Below are positions 1 to 6,090 of a stretch of DNA of 6,317 nucleotides, one piece after another (positions within the stretch are counted from its first letter, which is position 1; each line of letters begins with the position of its first letter). The DNA comes from Oscillospiraceae bacterium (lineage in GTDB: Bacteria; Bacillota; Clostridia; Oscillospirales; Oscillospiraceae), in contig CACXCV010000053.1 in the NCBI GenBank assembly GCA_902766215.1, forward strand, positions 1 to 6,317, written 5' to 3'. The notes beneath the pieces are model-generated. The model saw only the letters and a program-made list of their open reading frames with translations, was not told the DNA's origin and ran no database searches. A program made the position numbers and the translations under genes.

Positions 1-395
1 CCGAGCTGTGCGACTTTTTGCGGGAGTACCGGCTGGAGCGGGTGGGCGTGTTCGTCTACTCCCCGGAGGAGGGGACCCCCGCCGCCGCCATGGACTATCC
101 CGACACCGAGGTGGCCGCCCGCCGCGCCGAATACATCGGCGAGCTGCAGTCGCGCATCATGGACGAATACAACGAATCGAAGGTCGGCAAGGTCATGACC
201 GTGCTGTGTGAGGGCTTTGACCGCATCGCCGAAATCTGGTATGGCCGCACCTATGCCGACTCGCCCGAGGTGGACGGCAAGGTGTTCTTCACCAGCCCGC
301 GTCCCCTGCGCGAAGGCTCGTTTGTCCCGGTGCTGATCGAGGGCGCCATGGACGGCGACCTGACCGGCCGCGTGCTGACCGAAATCGGCGGATAA
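1..395 (+). CDS. rimO: Ribosomal protein S12 methylthiotransferase RimO, C-terminal part (5' truncated by window edge)
   Basis: The reading frame is open from base 3 and runs 130 codons to TAA at 393-395; the N-terminal part lies outside the window. RimO is a radical-SAM enzyme with two [4Fe-4S] clusters that adds a methylthio group to a conserved aspartate of ribosomal protein S12 in the cytoplasm. The visible part begins at the end of the radical-SAM domain, with the family signature VGVFVYSPEEGTPAA. A helical linker follows (R-x-E-Y-I-G-E-L-Q), then a C-terminal TRAM domain containing VGKVMTVLCEG, GRTYADSPEVDGKVFF and a DLTGRV ending. The TRAM domain binds the substrate protein or RNA. The SPEVDG signature separates RimO from the related MiaB only in part, but the YSPEEGTPA segment and the neighbouring pgsA favour RimO. 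The stop codon lies inside the pgsA ribosome binding site, which indicates co-transcription. The SAM-cluster CxxxCxxC is not in view. Confidence 0.93.
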   Translation, partial: ELCDFLREYRLERVGVFVYSPEEGTPAAAMDYPDTEVAARRAEYIGELQSRIMDEYNESKVGKVMTVLCEGFDRIAEIWYGRTYADSPEVDGKVFFTSPRPLREGSFVPVLIEGAMDGDLTGRVLTEIGG

Positions 396-407
396 GGAGG
401 CCCAAAC

Positions 408-947
408 ATGACAACTGCCAGCAAAATCACGCTGATCCGCGTGGTACTGATCCCGGTTTACATGGTTCTGATGCTGCTGGGCTACACCATCCCGGCGCTG
501 ATTGTGTTCATCGTCGCCTCGCTGACCGACTTTGTCGATGGGCAGATTGCCCGCCGCTGCAACCAGGTCAGCGACTTTGGCAAGTTCCTCGACCCGCTGG
601 CCGACAAGCTGCTGGTCATTGCCGCCATGGTGATTTTTGTCCAGTGGGGCCGCATGCCCTCCTGGGCGCTGATGGTGGTGCTCACGCGCGAATTTGCCGT
701 GACAGGCCTGCGGCTGATTGCCGTGGGCAACGGCCGCGTGATTGCCGCCGGCTGGTCCGGCAAGATCAAAACGGCCTCGACCATGGTCGGCCTGTGCGTG
801 ATGATGGCCGCGCCCTCCATCGCGCCGCTGGCCGCCGCGCAGGAGCTGCTGGACTGCATCATCGTGTGGATCATTGTGCTGACCACGCTGATTTCCGGCA
901 TCGAATACTTCTGCAAGAACTGGGACGTGTTCGGCCTGAAGAAATAA
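408..947 (+). CDS. pgsA: CDP-diacylglycerol--glycerol-3-phosphate 3-phosphatidyltransferase
   Basis: This 179-residue integral membrane enzyme makes phosphatidylglycerophosphate from CDP-diacylglycerol and sn-glycerol 3-phosphate, the committed step to phosphatidylglycerol and cardiolipin. The complete CDP-alcohol phosphotransferase signature D-x2-DG-x2-AR-x8-G-x3-D-x3-D is present as D41, D44-G45, A48-R49, G58, D62 and D66; these acidic residues bind the metal and act in catalysis. The N-terminus (SKITLIRVVLIPVY) and the FGKFLDPLADK stretch are typical of PgsA rather than of phosphatidylserine synthase or cardiolipin synthase. Several hydrophobic segments (about residues 12-38, 68-83, 86-104, 124-142 and 148-165) fit a multi-spanning protein, and the length matches the family. 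The ATG at 408 has an ideal AAGGAGG at 394-400 with a 7-nt spacer. The gene begins 12 nt after rimO and probably shares its transcript. A hairpin follows 13 nt after the stop. An odd detail is glutamine at position 46, where tyrosine or another hydrophobic residue is common. Confidence 0.95.
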   Translation: MTTASKITLIRVVLIPVYMVLMLLGYTIPALIVFIVASLTDFVDGQIARRCNQVSDFGKFLDPLADKLLVIAAMVIFVQWGRMPSWALMVVLTREFAVTGLRLIAVGNGRVIAAGWSGKIKTASTMVGLCVMMAAPSIAPLAAAQELLDCIIVWIIVLTTLISGIEYFCKNWDVFGLKK

Positions 948-960
948 CCCTTGCGACAAA

Positions 961-991
961 GGAGCCGCAGCGGCGATGCCGCTGCGGCTCC
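961..991. terminator. Perfect 14-bp hairpin between convergent pgsA and rnfB; likely shared terminator
   Basis: Bases 961-974 pair perfectly with 978-991 around a 3-nt loop (or 13 bp with a 5-nt loop), and the stem is almost all G:C. It lies 13 nt after the pgsA stop on the + strand and 28 nt after the rnfB stop on the - strand. The tract after the stem is modest in both directions: TGCTGGTTTATT on the + strand and TTTGTCGC on the - strand. A bidirectional terminator is the natural reading for a convergent gene pair, but the weak U-tracts leave open a transcript-end-protecting or Rho-assisted structure. Confidence 0.75.
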
Positions 992-1019
992 TGCTGGTTT
1001 ATTGGTCTCTTGGGACGGA

Positions 1020-1850
1020 TTACCGCGTTTTTGCCTCGACCACGTCGTGCTCCTGCCAGAGGTTGGCGTCGGAAATCAGGTGCCGGGGGCACTTTTCAGC
1101 GCAGGCGCCGCAGCTGACGCACTTGGCATAGTCAATGACGGCCAGGTTGTTTTCCACATGGATGGCGTCGTGCTCGCAGGCCTTCTCGCAGACCCGGCAG
1201 CCCAGGCAGCCAATCTCGCAGTAGCGGCGCAGGTCGGCCCCGCGCTCGTGGTTCGAGCAGGCCACCACAATGTCCTGGTGCACCGGCACCGGGACGATAA
1301 TGTGCCGGGGACAGGCGGCGGCGCACATCATGCAGCCCACACACTTGTCCTGATCCACGCGGGCCACACCGTCCACCAGGTGGATGGCGTCATATTTGCA
1401 CCGGGCCACGCAGTTGCCAAAGCCCAGGCAGCCAAAGGCGCACAGGGCCGGTCCGTCGCCGGCCACCTTCATGGCGGCGGCACAGTCGTGCAGGCCGTCA
1501 TAGCGGGCCTTTTTCCGCGCGTGATAGCCGCCGCGGCACTTGACCAGTGCCACCCGGCGCTCAACCGTCTGCGCCTCGGCGCCCATAATCGCCGCAATGG
1601 CCTGCGCCGCCGCATTGCCGCCGGAGGCACAGAGGTTCATCGGCGCGCCGCCCTCCACAATGGCGCGGGCATAGCCGGCGCAGCCGGAATAGCCGCAGCC
1701 TCCGCAGTTGGCCCCGGGCAGGGCGCCGGTCACCGACTCGATCCGCGGATCGGCCTTTACCTCAAAGGCCTTGGAGGCAATGGCAAGGATCAGCCCGAAC
1801 ACCGCGCCGGAGCCGCCCAGCACCGCCACGGCAAGGAGAATGTTGTTCAT
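1020..1850 (-). CDS. rnfB: Rnf complex subunit RnfB, iron-sulfur ferredoxin-oxidising subunit
   Basis: This is the last gene of the operon and encodes 276 residues. RnfB accepts electrons from reduced ferredoxin and passes them to the membrane core of the Rnf ferredoxin:NAD+ oxidoreductase. Residues about 4-26 form a single hydrophobic N-terminal anchor. The Fe4S4 domain has C49-x2-C52-x4-C57-x16-C74. A second cysteine group typical of RnfB follows as C137-x3-C141-x5-C147-x3-C151. Three ferredoxin-type clusters come next: C170-x2-C173-x2-C176-x3-C180-P, C215-x2-C218-x2-C221-x3-C225 and C244-x2-C247-x2-C250-x3-C254-P. The middle motif ends in CE rather than CP. Additional cysteines at 105, 123 and 211 are also present. 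The ATG at 1848-1850 has AAGGAGG at 1858-1864 with a 7-nt spacer; that site overlaps the rnfA stop, and the gap between the genes is 12 nt. The length is within the clostridial range, without the long C-terminal ferredoxin additions of some acetogens. A convergent hairpin (961-991) lies just downstream. Confidence 0.96.
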   Translation of the reverse strand: MNNILLAVAVLGGSGAVFGLILAIASKAFEVKADPRIESVTGALPGANCGGCGYSGCAGYARAIVEGGAPMNLCASGGNAAAQAIAAIMGAEAQTVERRVALVKCRGGYHARKKARYDGLHDCAAAMKVAGDGPALCAFGCLGFGNCVARCKYDAIHLVDGVARVDQDKCVGCMMCAAACPRHIIVPVPVHQDIVVACSNHERGADLRRYCEIGCLGCRVCEKACEHDAIHVENNLAVIDYAKCVSCGACAEKCPRHLISDANLWQEHDVVEAKTR

Positions 1851-1862
1851 GACGCCCCCTCC

Positions 1863-2444
1863 TTATCCAAACACCGACAGACCCTGAAAGCCCATAAACG
1901 CCAGGGCAATCAGACCCGCGGAGATCAGCGCAATGGGAAAGCCCTCAAAGCAGCGGGGGCACTCGGCAAACTCCAGCCGGCCGCGCACCGCGGCGAACAG
2001 GACAATGGCCACTGTGAAGCCCACGCCGCCGGTGAGCCCGCGAACCACCGCCTCGGCAAAGGTGGAGCCCACGTTGTTCAGCGCCACGCCCAGCACGGCG
2101 CAGTTGGTGGTGATCAGCGGCAGGTAGATGCCCAGGGCGCTGTAGAGCGCCGGGACCATCTTCTGCAAAAACATTTCGATCAGCTGCACCAGCGCGGCAA
2201 TGACCAGGATGAAGGCTACGGTCTGCATATATTGCAGCCCGGCCAGCAGGTATTCGTTGACCAGCCAGGTCACGGCCGAGGCCACGGTCATGACAAAGAT
2301 GACCGCCAGGCCCATGCCGATGGCCGTGTCCATTTTCTTTGACACGCCCATAAAGGGACAGATGCCAAGACACTGCGAGAAGATGATGTTCTCCACCAGG
2401 ATCATGCCCAGGGAGATGGACAGCAGCGACGTCAGCGTGTTCAT
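1863..2444 (-). CDS. rnfA: Rnf complex membrane subunit RnfA
   Basis: This 193-residue polytopic protein has six predicted membrane helices (about residues 4-24, 39-59, 70-91, 101-122, 130-152 and 168-190) and belongs to the RnfA/NqrE family. With RnfE it forms a pseudo-symmetric pair in the membrane that is known in related complexes to hold an iron-sulfur cluster between cysteines of the two subunits. The matching cysteines here are C25 (FSQCLGICPF) and C115 (ITTNCAVLG). The LVENIIFSQ, YLPLITTNCAVLG and PIALISAGLIALAFMGF stretches are strong family signatures. The frame stays open upstream, but the ATG at 2442-2444 is chosen: it has AAGGAGG at 2452-2458 with a 7-nt spacer, gives exactly the usual family length, and overlaps the rnfE stop in an ATGA. 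A start at 2483 would add 13 non-family residues and cover the ribosome binding site. An additional C162-x2-C165 lies in the loop before the last helix. Confidence 0.96.
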   Translation of the reverse strand: MNTLTSLLSISLGMILVENIIFSQCLGICPFMGVSKKMDTAIGMGLAVIFVMTVASAVTWLVNEYLLAGLQYMQTVAFILVIAALVQLIEMFLQKMVPALYSALGIYLPLITTNCAVLGVALNNVGSTFAEAVVRGLTGGVGFTVAIVLFAAVRGRLEFAECPRCFEGFPIALISAGLIALAFMGFQGLSVFG

Positions 2445-3067
2445 TTTGCTCCCTCCTTCTCCTGCCGTTTTTTCAGCGCCCACTGGCTGAAGGCAATCAG
2501 GCAGCCCAGCGTGAGGAAGCCGCCAAATGGCAGAATCATCAGCAGCGCCGGATAGCCCGCGGGAATCAGGCGGATGCCGTCGCCAAAGACGCCCGCGCCG
2601 AAGGTGCCGTTGCCCAGCAGCTCGCGGATAACGCTCATCACCACTGTGACCATGGTATAGCCCAGGCCCTGAAACAGCCCGTCCAGCGCCGAGGCGGCCA
2701 CGCCGTTCTTCGAGGCAAAGGCCTCGGCCCGGCCGAGGATGATGCAGTTAACCACAATCAGCGGGATAAACACGCCCAGCGAATTGGACAGCGCGGGCAA
2801 AAACGCCTGCAGCAGCAAGTCCACCATGGTGACAAAGCCCGCGATGATGACGATATAGGCCGCGATGCGGATCTTGGACGGAATCAGCCTGCGCAGCAGC
2901 GAAATGACCACGTTGGAGCAGATCAGGATGGCCGTCACCGACAGGCCCATGCCCAGTCCATTGAACAGCGTGGTGGTCACGGCCATACACGAACACATAC
3001 CCAGCAGCTGCACCAGCACCGGATTCTGATAGAACAGGCCGTCCTTCATAATCTGTTTGGCATTCAT
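2441..3067 (-). CDS. rnfE: Rnf complex membrane subunit RnfE
   Basis: This 208-residue protein of the RnfE/NqrD family has six predicted membrane helices (about residues 18-38, 40-58, 67-88, 93-112, 130-150 and 172-196). It pairs with RnfA in the membrane core of the ion-pumping complex. C25 (LLGMCSCMAVT) and C108 (IVVNCIILGRAEAFA) match the cysteine pair that supplies half of the RnfA/RnfE iron-sulfur site. Further signatures are an N-terminal NPVLVQLLGMC, GVFIPLIVVNCIILGRAEAFA, and GLGYTMV with the following RELLG. The C-terminus is short and charged (KKRQEKEGAK), as expected for a cytoplasmic tail. The ATG at 3065-3067 follows AAGGGGGG (3074-3081), a variant Shine-Dalgarno that overlaps the rnfG stop; the gap to rnfG is 12 nt. 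The stop overlaps the rnfA start in ATGA, so the two partner subunits are translationally coupled, which suits their obligate pairing. Confidence 0.96.
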   Translation of the reverse strand: MNAKQIMKDGLFYQNPVLVQLLGMCSCMAVTTTLFNGLGMGLSVTAILICSNVVISLLRRLIPSKIRIAAYIVIIAGFVTMVDLLLQAFLPALSNSLGVFIPLIVVNCIILGRAEAFASKNGVAASALDGLFQGLGYTMVTVVMSVIRELLGNGTFGAGVFGDGIRLIPAGYPALLMILPFGGFLTLGCLIAFSQWALKKRQEKEGAK

Positions 3068-3079
3068 GTTCCGCCCCCC

Positions 3080-3634
3080 TTACTCTGCCTCGCGCGCGGA
3101 GGCCGCCGCGGCAATGGCTGTGTTCACGCCGCTGGTCACCGCACGGGAGGTAACGGTTGCGCCGGTCAGCGCGTCGATGGTGCCGCCGTCCTTGGTGACG
3201 GCCAGCTGGCCGCTGCCGCCGACGAACTGGCTGCGAAAGCTTTCTTTTTTCGCGTTGTCGCCCAGGCCGGAGGTCTCGGCCATGGAGACGATGGACACGC
3301 CCGTCACCGTGCCGGCAAGATCCACGCCCACCACCATGCTGATGGCCCCGCCGAAGCCGGCTGGCGCCACCTCGACCACATAGCCGGCCAGGCTGCCGCC
3401 GCGCATGGCGGCATGGATGGCCTGCACACCCGGCTCGTCGCAGGCGGCAGGAACATAGTCCTCCGCCGCCAACACCTCGCGCATGGCCGCCTGGGTCCGC
3501 TCCTGCCGGAGCGACTCGATCCGCCCGGCGGTCACGGCGTTCACTGCGCCCAGCAGCGCCGCCACGATGGCCGTAATGAGAAACAGCGTCAGCGTCAGGC
3601 GCAGATAATAGCGAAAGTTGGATTGCCGCGTCAT
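3080..3634 (-). CDS. rnfG: Rnf complex subunit RnfG with covalent FMN site
   Basis: This 184-residue protein has one N-terminal membrane helix (about residues 11-34) followed by an extracytoplasmic FMN-binding domain of the RnfG/NqrC family. It relays electrons through an FMN attached by a phosphoester bond to a threonine. The flavinylation motif D-x2-[ST]-GA-[ST] is exact: D154, T157, G158, A159 and T160, so T160 is the predicted FMN carrier. Other family signatures are GFGGAISMVVGVD (residues 93-105) and ETSGLGDNAKKESFRSQFVG (120-139), which usually reads ETPGLG; here serine replaces the proline. Flavinylation needs an ApbE-type transferase, which is not encoded in this window. The ATG at 3632-3634 overlaps the rnfD stop (ATGA), with AAAGGGGG at 3644-3651 and a 9-nt spacer. 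The length is at the short end of the family, as is usual in Clostridia. Confidence 0.95.
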   Translation of the reverse strand: MTRQSNFRYYLRLTLTLFLITAIVAALLGAVNAVTAGRIESLRQERTQAAMREVLAAEDYVPAACDEPGVQAIHAAMRGGSLAGYVVEVAPAGFGGAISMVVGVDLAGTVTGVSIVSMAETSGLGDNAKKESFRSQFVGGSGQLAVTKDGGTIDALTGATVTSRAVTSGVNTAIAAAASAREAE

Positions 3635-4617
3635 TTCCCCGCGCCCCCTTTCGTCAGGCCAAAGCGCCGCGGCAGGCCGATCTTGTCCAGCAGCGGCACG
3701 CAGACGTTCATAATCAGGATGGCGTAGCTGACACCCTCAGCATAGGCGCCGAAATAGCGGATGAACATGGTCAGCAGGCCGCAGCCCACGCCGAAGACCG
3801 CCTGGCCCCAGCGGGTCACTGGCGTGGTGACATAGTCGGTGGCCATAAAGCACGCGCCCAGCATCAGTCCGCCGGAGCACAGCTGCGCCGCCGTCCACAC
3901 CAGCCGGTCGTTCCCCTGGGGGAGCAGGAAGGCCACCACTGCCACCGTGCCCAGAAAGCACAGCGGGATGCGCGGGGAAATCACCCGCCGCGCCACCAGA
4001 TACAGTGCGCCCACCAGCAGCAGCAGCGCTGAGGTCTCGCCCAGGCAGCCGGAGACGTTGCCCATAAACAGCTGCAGCAGGGTCTGCGCGGGTATCTGGC
4101 CCCCGTGGAGATAGCTCAGGGCGGTGGCCTCGGTCACCGCGTCGGCGTTGGAGCCGAAGAGGGACAGCGCCGTCTGCGGCGCGGCCCAGGTGCTCATCAG
4201 CACGGGCCACGAGAACAGGAACGCCCGGGCCGCCAGGGCCGGGTTGACAAAGTTTTTGCCGATGCCGCCAAAGAGCTGCTTGACCACCACAATGGCGAAA
4301 AAGTCGCCGATGAGCACCGCCCAGAACGGGATGGTGGGCGGGCAGGCCATGGCCAGCAGCACGCCGGTCACCGCGGCGGAGCCGTCGGCGATGGTGCAGT
4401 CCTTTTTCAGCAGGCGGCGATAGCCCCACTCGAAAAACACGCAGCCCGCCGCCGAAACCAGCAGCACCAGCAGCGCCCGCAGGCCGAAGAAAATGACCGA
4501 ACCAGCCATCGCCGGCGCCAGCGCAATGAGCACGTCGGCCATAATCCGGCCGGTGGTCTCGCTGTAGCGCACGTGCGGCGAGGCGGAGATGGTCAGGTTC
4601 CATTTGTTGTCCATCAT
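3631..4617 (-). CDS. rnfD: Rnf complex membrane subunit RnfD with covalent FMN site
   Basis: This 328-residue polytopic protein of the NqrB/RnfD family has about nine or ten hydrophobic helices, and it is thought to be central to ion translocation and to carry covalent FMN. Family signatures in order are SASPHVR (residues 11-17), DGSAAVTGVLLAM (78-90), PPTIPFWAVLIGDFFAIVV (93-111), KQLFGGIGKNFVNPALAARA (113-132), GNVSGCLGETSALLL (186-200) and GGLMLGACFMATDYVTTPVT (249-268). The expected flavinylated threonine is T165 in D159-AVTEATAL, where glutamate stands in place of the glycine of the canonical D-x2-[ST]-GA-[ST]. The ATG at 4615-4617 is chosen because it overlaps the rnfC stop (ATGA). The very next codon is also ATG (4612-4614) and sits 8 nt from the GGGGGG at 4623-4628 rather than 5, so the true start may be one codon later. 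An open frame continues 44 codons upstream inside rnfC, but it lacks family similarity. Confidence 0.95.
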   Translation of the reverse strand: MMDNKWNLTISASPHVRYSETTGRIMADVLIALAPAMAGSVIFFGLRALLVLLVSAAGCVFFEWGYRRLLKKDCTIADGSAAVTGVLLAMACPPTIPFWAVLIGDFFAIVVVKQLFGGIGKNFVNPALAARAFLFSWPVLMSTWAAPQTALSLFGSNADAVTEATALSYLHGGQIPAQTLLQLFMGNVSGCLGETSALLLLVGALYLVARRVISPRIPLCFLGTVAVVAFLLPQGNDRLVWTAAQLCSGGLMLGACFMATDYVTTPVTRWGQAVFGVGCGLLTMFIRYFGAYAEGVSYAILIMNVCVPLLDKIGLPRRFGLTKGGAGK

Positions 4618-5957
4618 GCCTTCCCCCCTGTTCTGGCGACCTCGGCCACCTTCTGGGCGGCGGCAGCCTGCTGCGCCTTGGTTTTGCCGGATTTGATGCT
4701 CTGCACCAGCGGCAGCCGCCCGGGACAGATATAGGCACAGCAGCCGCACTCGATACAGTCGCTCACGTGGAGCCGCGCCAGCTGGTCGGCGTCATCCTTC
4801 CGCTCATACTGGTACAGATACAGCGGCAGCAGCCGCATGGGACACACCTCGGCGCAGCGGCCGCAGCGGATGCAGTGGGGATGGGCAGTTTCCGAGCGCT
4901 CGGCGTCGGTAAAACAGGTGACGGCGTTGCAGCCCTTCACCGTGGGCACCGACAGGTCAAACTGAGCCAGTCCCATCATCGGCCCGCCGGAGACAATTTT
5001 ATACGGCACGGTGCAAAAACCGCCCGCTGCGTCGATCAGCGCCTGATAGGGCGTGCCCACCGGCGTGAGGAAGTTGGACGGCCTGCTCACCGCCAGGCCG
5101 GACACCGTGACCACCCGGCGGATCAGCGGCAGGCCCTGATACACCGCCTCGGCAATGGCCGCGCAGGTGGCAGCGTTGAACACGGCGCAGCCCACTGCCG
5201 CCGGCAACCCGCCCGGCGGCACCTGCCGGCCGGTGATGGCCTGAATCAGCTGCTTTTCCGCGCCCTGGGGATAGCGCGTGCGCAGGATATGTACCTGCAC
5301 GCCCTCCGGCGCGGCGCGGCGCAGCGCCTCGATGGCCTCTTTTTTGTTGGCCTCGATTCCGATGTGCGCCTCGCGCAGGCCAAAGATGCGCATCAGCACC
5401 CCCACGCCGTCCATCACCCGCCCGGGCGCTTCGCGCATCAGGCGGTCGTCGGCGGTGATATACGGCTCACACTCGGCGGCGTTGACAAGGAGGGTGTCGC
5501 ACTTGCCCAGGGCGCTGGAAATTTTTGCGCTGGTGGGAAAAGCCGCGCCGCCCATGCCCACAATACCCGCCTCGCGGATCCGGTCAATCAGGGCCGCGCT
5601 GTCCAGCGCGGCAATGTCCTCCACCGGGCAGATGGACGGGTCGGGCGTGTCCAGGCCGTCGTTATCGATGGTAACGCACTGGGCCATGGCCCCGCCGGAT
5701 GTCATATGCGGCCCCACAGAGACCACCGTGCCGGAAACCGAGGCATGAACCGGCACGCATAGGCCCGGGCCGTCGCCGATCTTCTGCCCCAGGTTGACAT
5801 GGTCGCCCTTTTTCACCAGCGGCTGGCACGGTGCGCCAATGTTCTGGCTCATGGAAAGGATCACCTGCGTTGGAGCCGGCAGCGACTCGATGGCACGGTG
5901 ACTGGACAGCTCTTTGCCCTCGTCGGGATGGATGCCGCCAAAAAAGAATCTTGTCAT
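4614..5957 (-). CDS. rnfC: Rnf complex subunit RnfC, NADH-binding flavo-iron-sulfur subunit
   Basis: This is the first gene of the operon and encodes 447 residues. RnfC is the cytoplasmic peripheral subunit that transfers electrons to NAD+. The N-terminal region (MTRFFFGGIHPDEGKELS) opens a lipoyl/biotinyl-like domain with PLVKKGDHVNLGQKIG and VHASVSGTVVSVG (about residues 46-82). A Rossmann-like NADH/FMN domain similar to the 51-kDa subunit of complex I follows, with GIVGMGGAAFPTSAK (131-145), NAAECEPYITADDRLM (159-174) and YPQGAEKQLI (229-238). An SLBB-like segment spans about 275-330. Two [4Fe-4S] motifs sit near the C-terminus: C362-x2-C365-x2-C368-x3-C372-P and C401-x2-C404-x2-C407-x3-C411-P. 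An Ala/Lys-rich tail ends the protein, shorter than the long repetitive tails of gammaproteobacterial RnfC. The ATG at 5955-5957 matches the family N-terminus; the frame is open up to 6098, but those 47 extra codons lack a ribosome binding site and would overlap the predicted promoter. Confidence 0.96.
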   Translation of the reverse strand: MTRFFFGGIHPDEGKELSSHRAIESLPAPTQVILSMSQNIGAPCQPLVKKGDHVNLGQKIGDGPGLCVPVHASVSGTVVSVGPHMTSGGAMAQCVTIDNDGLDTPDPSICPVEDIAALDSAALIDRIREAGIVGMGGAAFPTSAKISSALGKCDTLLVNAAECEPYITADDRLMREAPGRVMDGVGVLMRIFGLREAHIGIEANKKEAIEALRRAAPEGVQVHILRTRYPQGAEKQLIQAITGRQVPPGGLPAAVGCAVFNAATCAAIAEAVYQGLPLIRRVVTVSGLAVSRPSNFLTPVGTPYQALIDAAGGFCTVPYKIVSGGPMMGLAQFDLSVPTVKGCNAVTCFTDAERSETAHPHCIRCGRCAEVCPMRLLPLYLYQYERKDDADQLARLHVSDCIECGCCAYICPGRLPLVQSIKSGKTKAQQAAAAQKVAEVARTGGKA

Positions 5958-5960
5958 TTG

Positions 5961-5975
5961 TCCTGTTTCACCTCT
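5961..5975 (-). promoter_or_regulatory. Ribosome binding region of rnfC (decides the start)
   Basis: Reading the - strand towards the ATG at 5957 there is AGAGGTGA (5968-5975), a seven-base match (GAGGTGA) to the anti-Shine-Dalgarno complement but with a long 10-nt spacer. It is followed by AGGA (5961-5964) only 3 nt from the ATG. No comparable site precedes the in-frame ATGs at 6006-6008 and 6096-6098, which supports the 5957 start. Which of the two purine runs is used cannot be told from sequence. Confidence 0.6.
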
Positions 5976-6039
5976 TTGCAGCTGCCGCAGCAGCCTGGCT
6001 TTTGCCATGGGATTGCCGGGATGCGTTTCCACACCGCCA

Positions 6040-6049
6040 ATATCGATAT
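6040..6049. promoter_or_regulatory. 10-bp perfect palindrome just downstream of the predicted rnf start site
   Basis: ATATCGATAT reads the same on both strands and sits about 6 nt into the predicted rnf transcript, 13 nt from the -10 box. Flanking bases extend the symmetry only partly. Its position suits a repressor half-site pair, but no known operator (for example the Rex consensus TTGTTAA-N4-TTAACAA) is matched. Calling it an operator is an inference, and a chance palindrome in an AT-rich patch is quite possible. Confidence 0.25.
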
Positions 6050-6061
6050 AGCTACGGAATA

Positions 6062-6090
6062 AATATACACGATTGTGCCCGGTTTGTCTA
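6062..6090 (-). promoter_or_regulatory. Candidate sigma-A (sigma-70 type) promoter of the rnf operon
   Basis: On the - strand a -35 box TAGACA (6085-6090, five of six to consensus) is separated by exactly 17 nt from a -10 box TATATT (6062-6067, five of six). The predicted start of transcription is near 6055, leaving a leader of roughly 97 nt before the rnfC ATG. It is the only well-spaced promoter I see upstream of rnfC, and it lies in an AT-rich patch of otherwise GC-rich DNA. No promoter of similar quality was noticed inside the operon, which agrees with a single rnfCDGEAB transcript. Confidence 0.7.

Noticed and set aside
951..2342. Long open frame (463 codons) on the + strand antisense to rnfB and rnfA
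   Set aside because: It lies wholly opposite two confidently identified genes, starts in the hairpin region, has no ribosome binding site or recognisable domain, and has the Gly/Ala/His/Gln-rich low-complexity composition expected from the reverse complement of GC-rich codons.
3737..4738. Open frame of 333 codons on the - strand overlapping rnfD in another frame
   Set aside because: It is an out-of-frame shadow of rnfD rich in Arg/Pro/Gly/Ala; RnfD carries all the family motifs.
4767..5762. Long open frame (331 codons) on the + strand antisense to rnfC
   Set aside because: Its composition is rich in Arg/His/Gly/Ala, with no domain, and it lies opposite RnfC whose motifs are intact; it is an antisense artefact of high GC content.
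5958..6055. Possible riboswitch in the rnf leader
   Set aside because: I could not match any known riboswitch core, and only a 5-bp hairpin and a palindrome are evident. It is kept only as a general regulatory finding.
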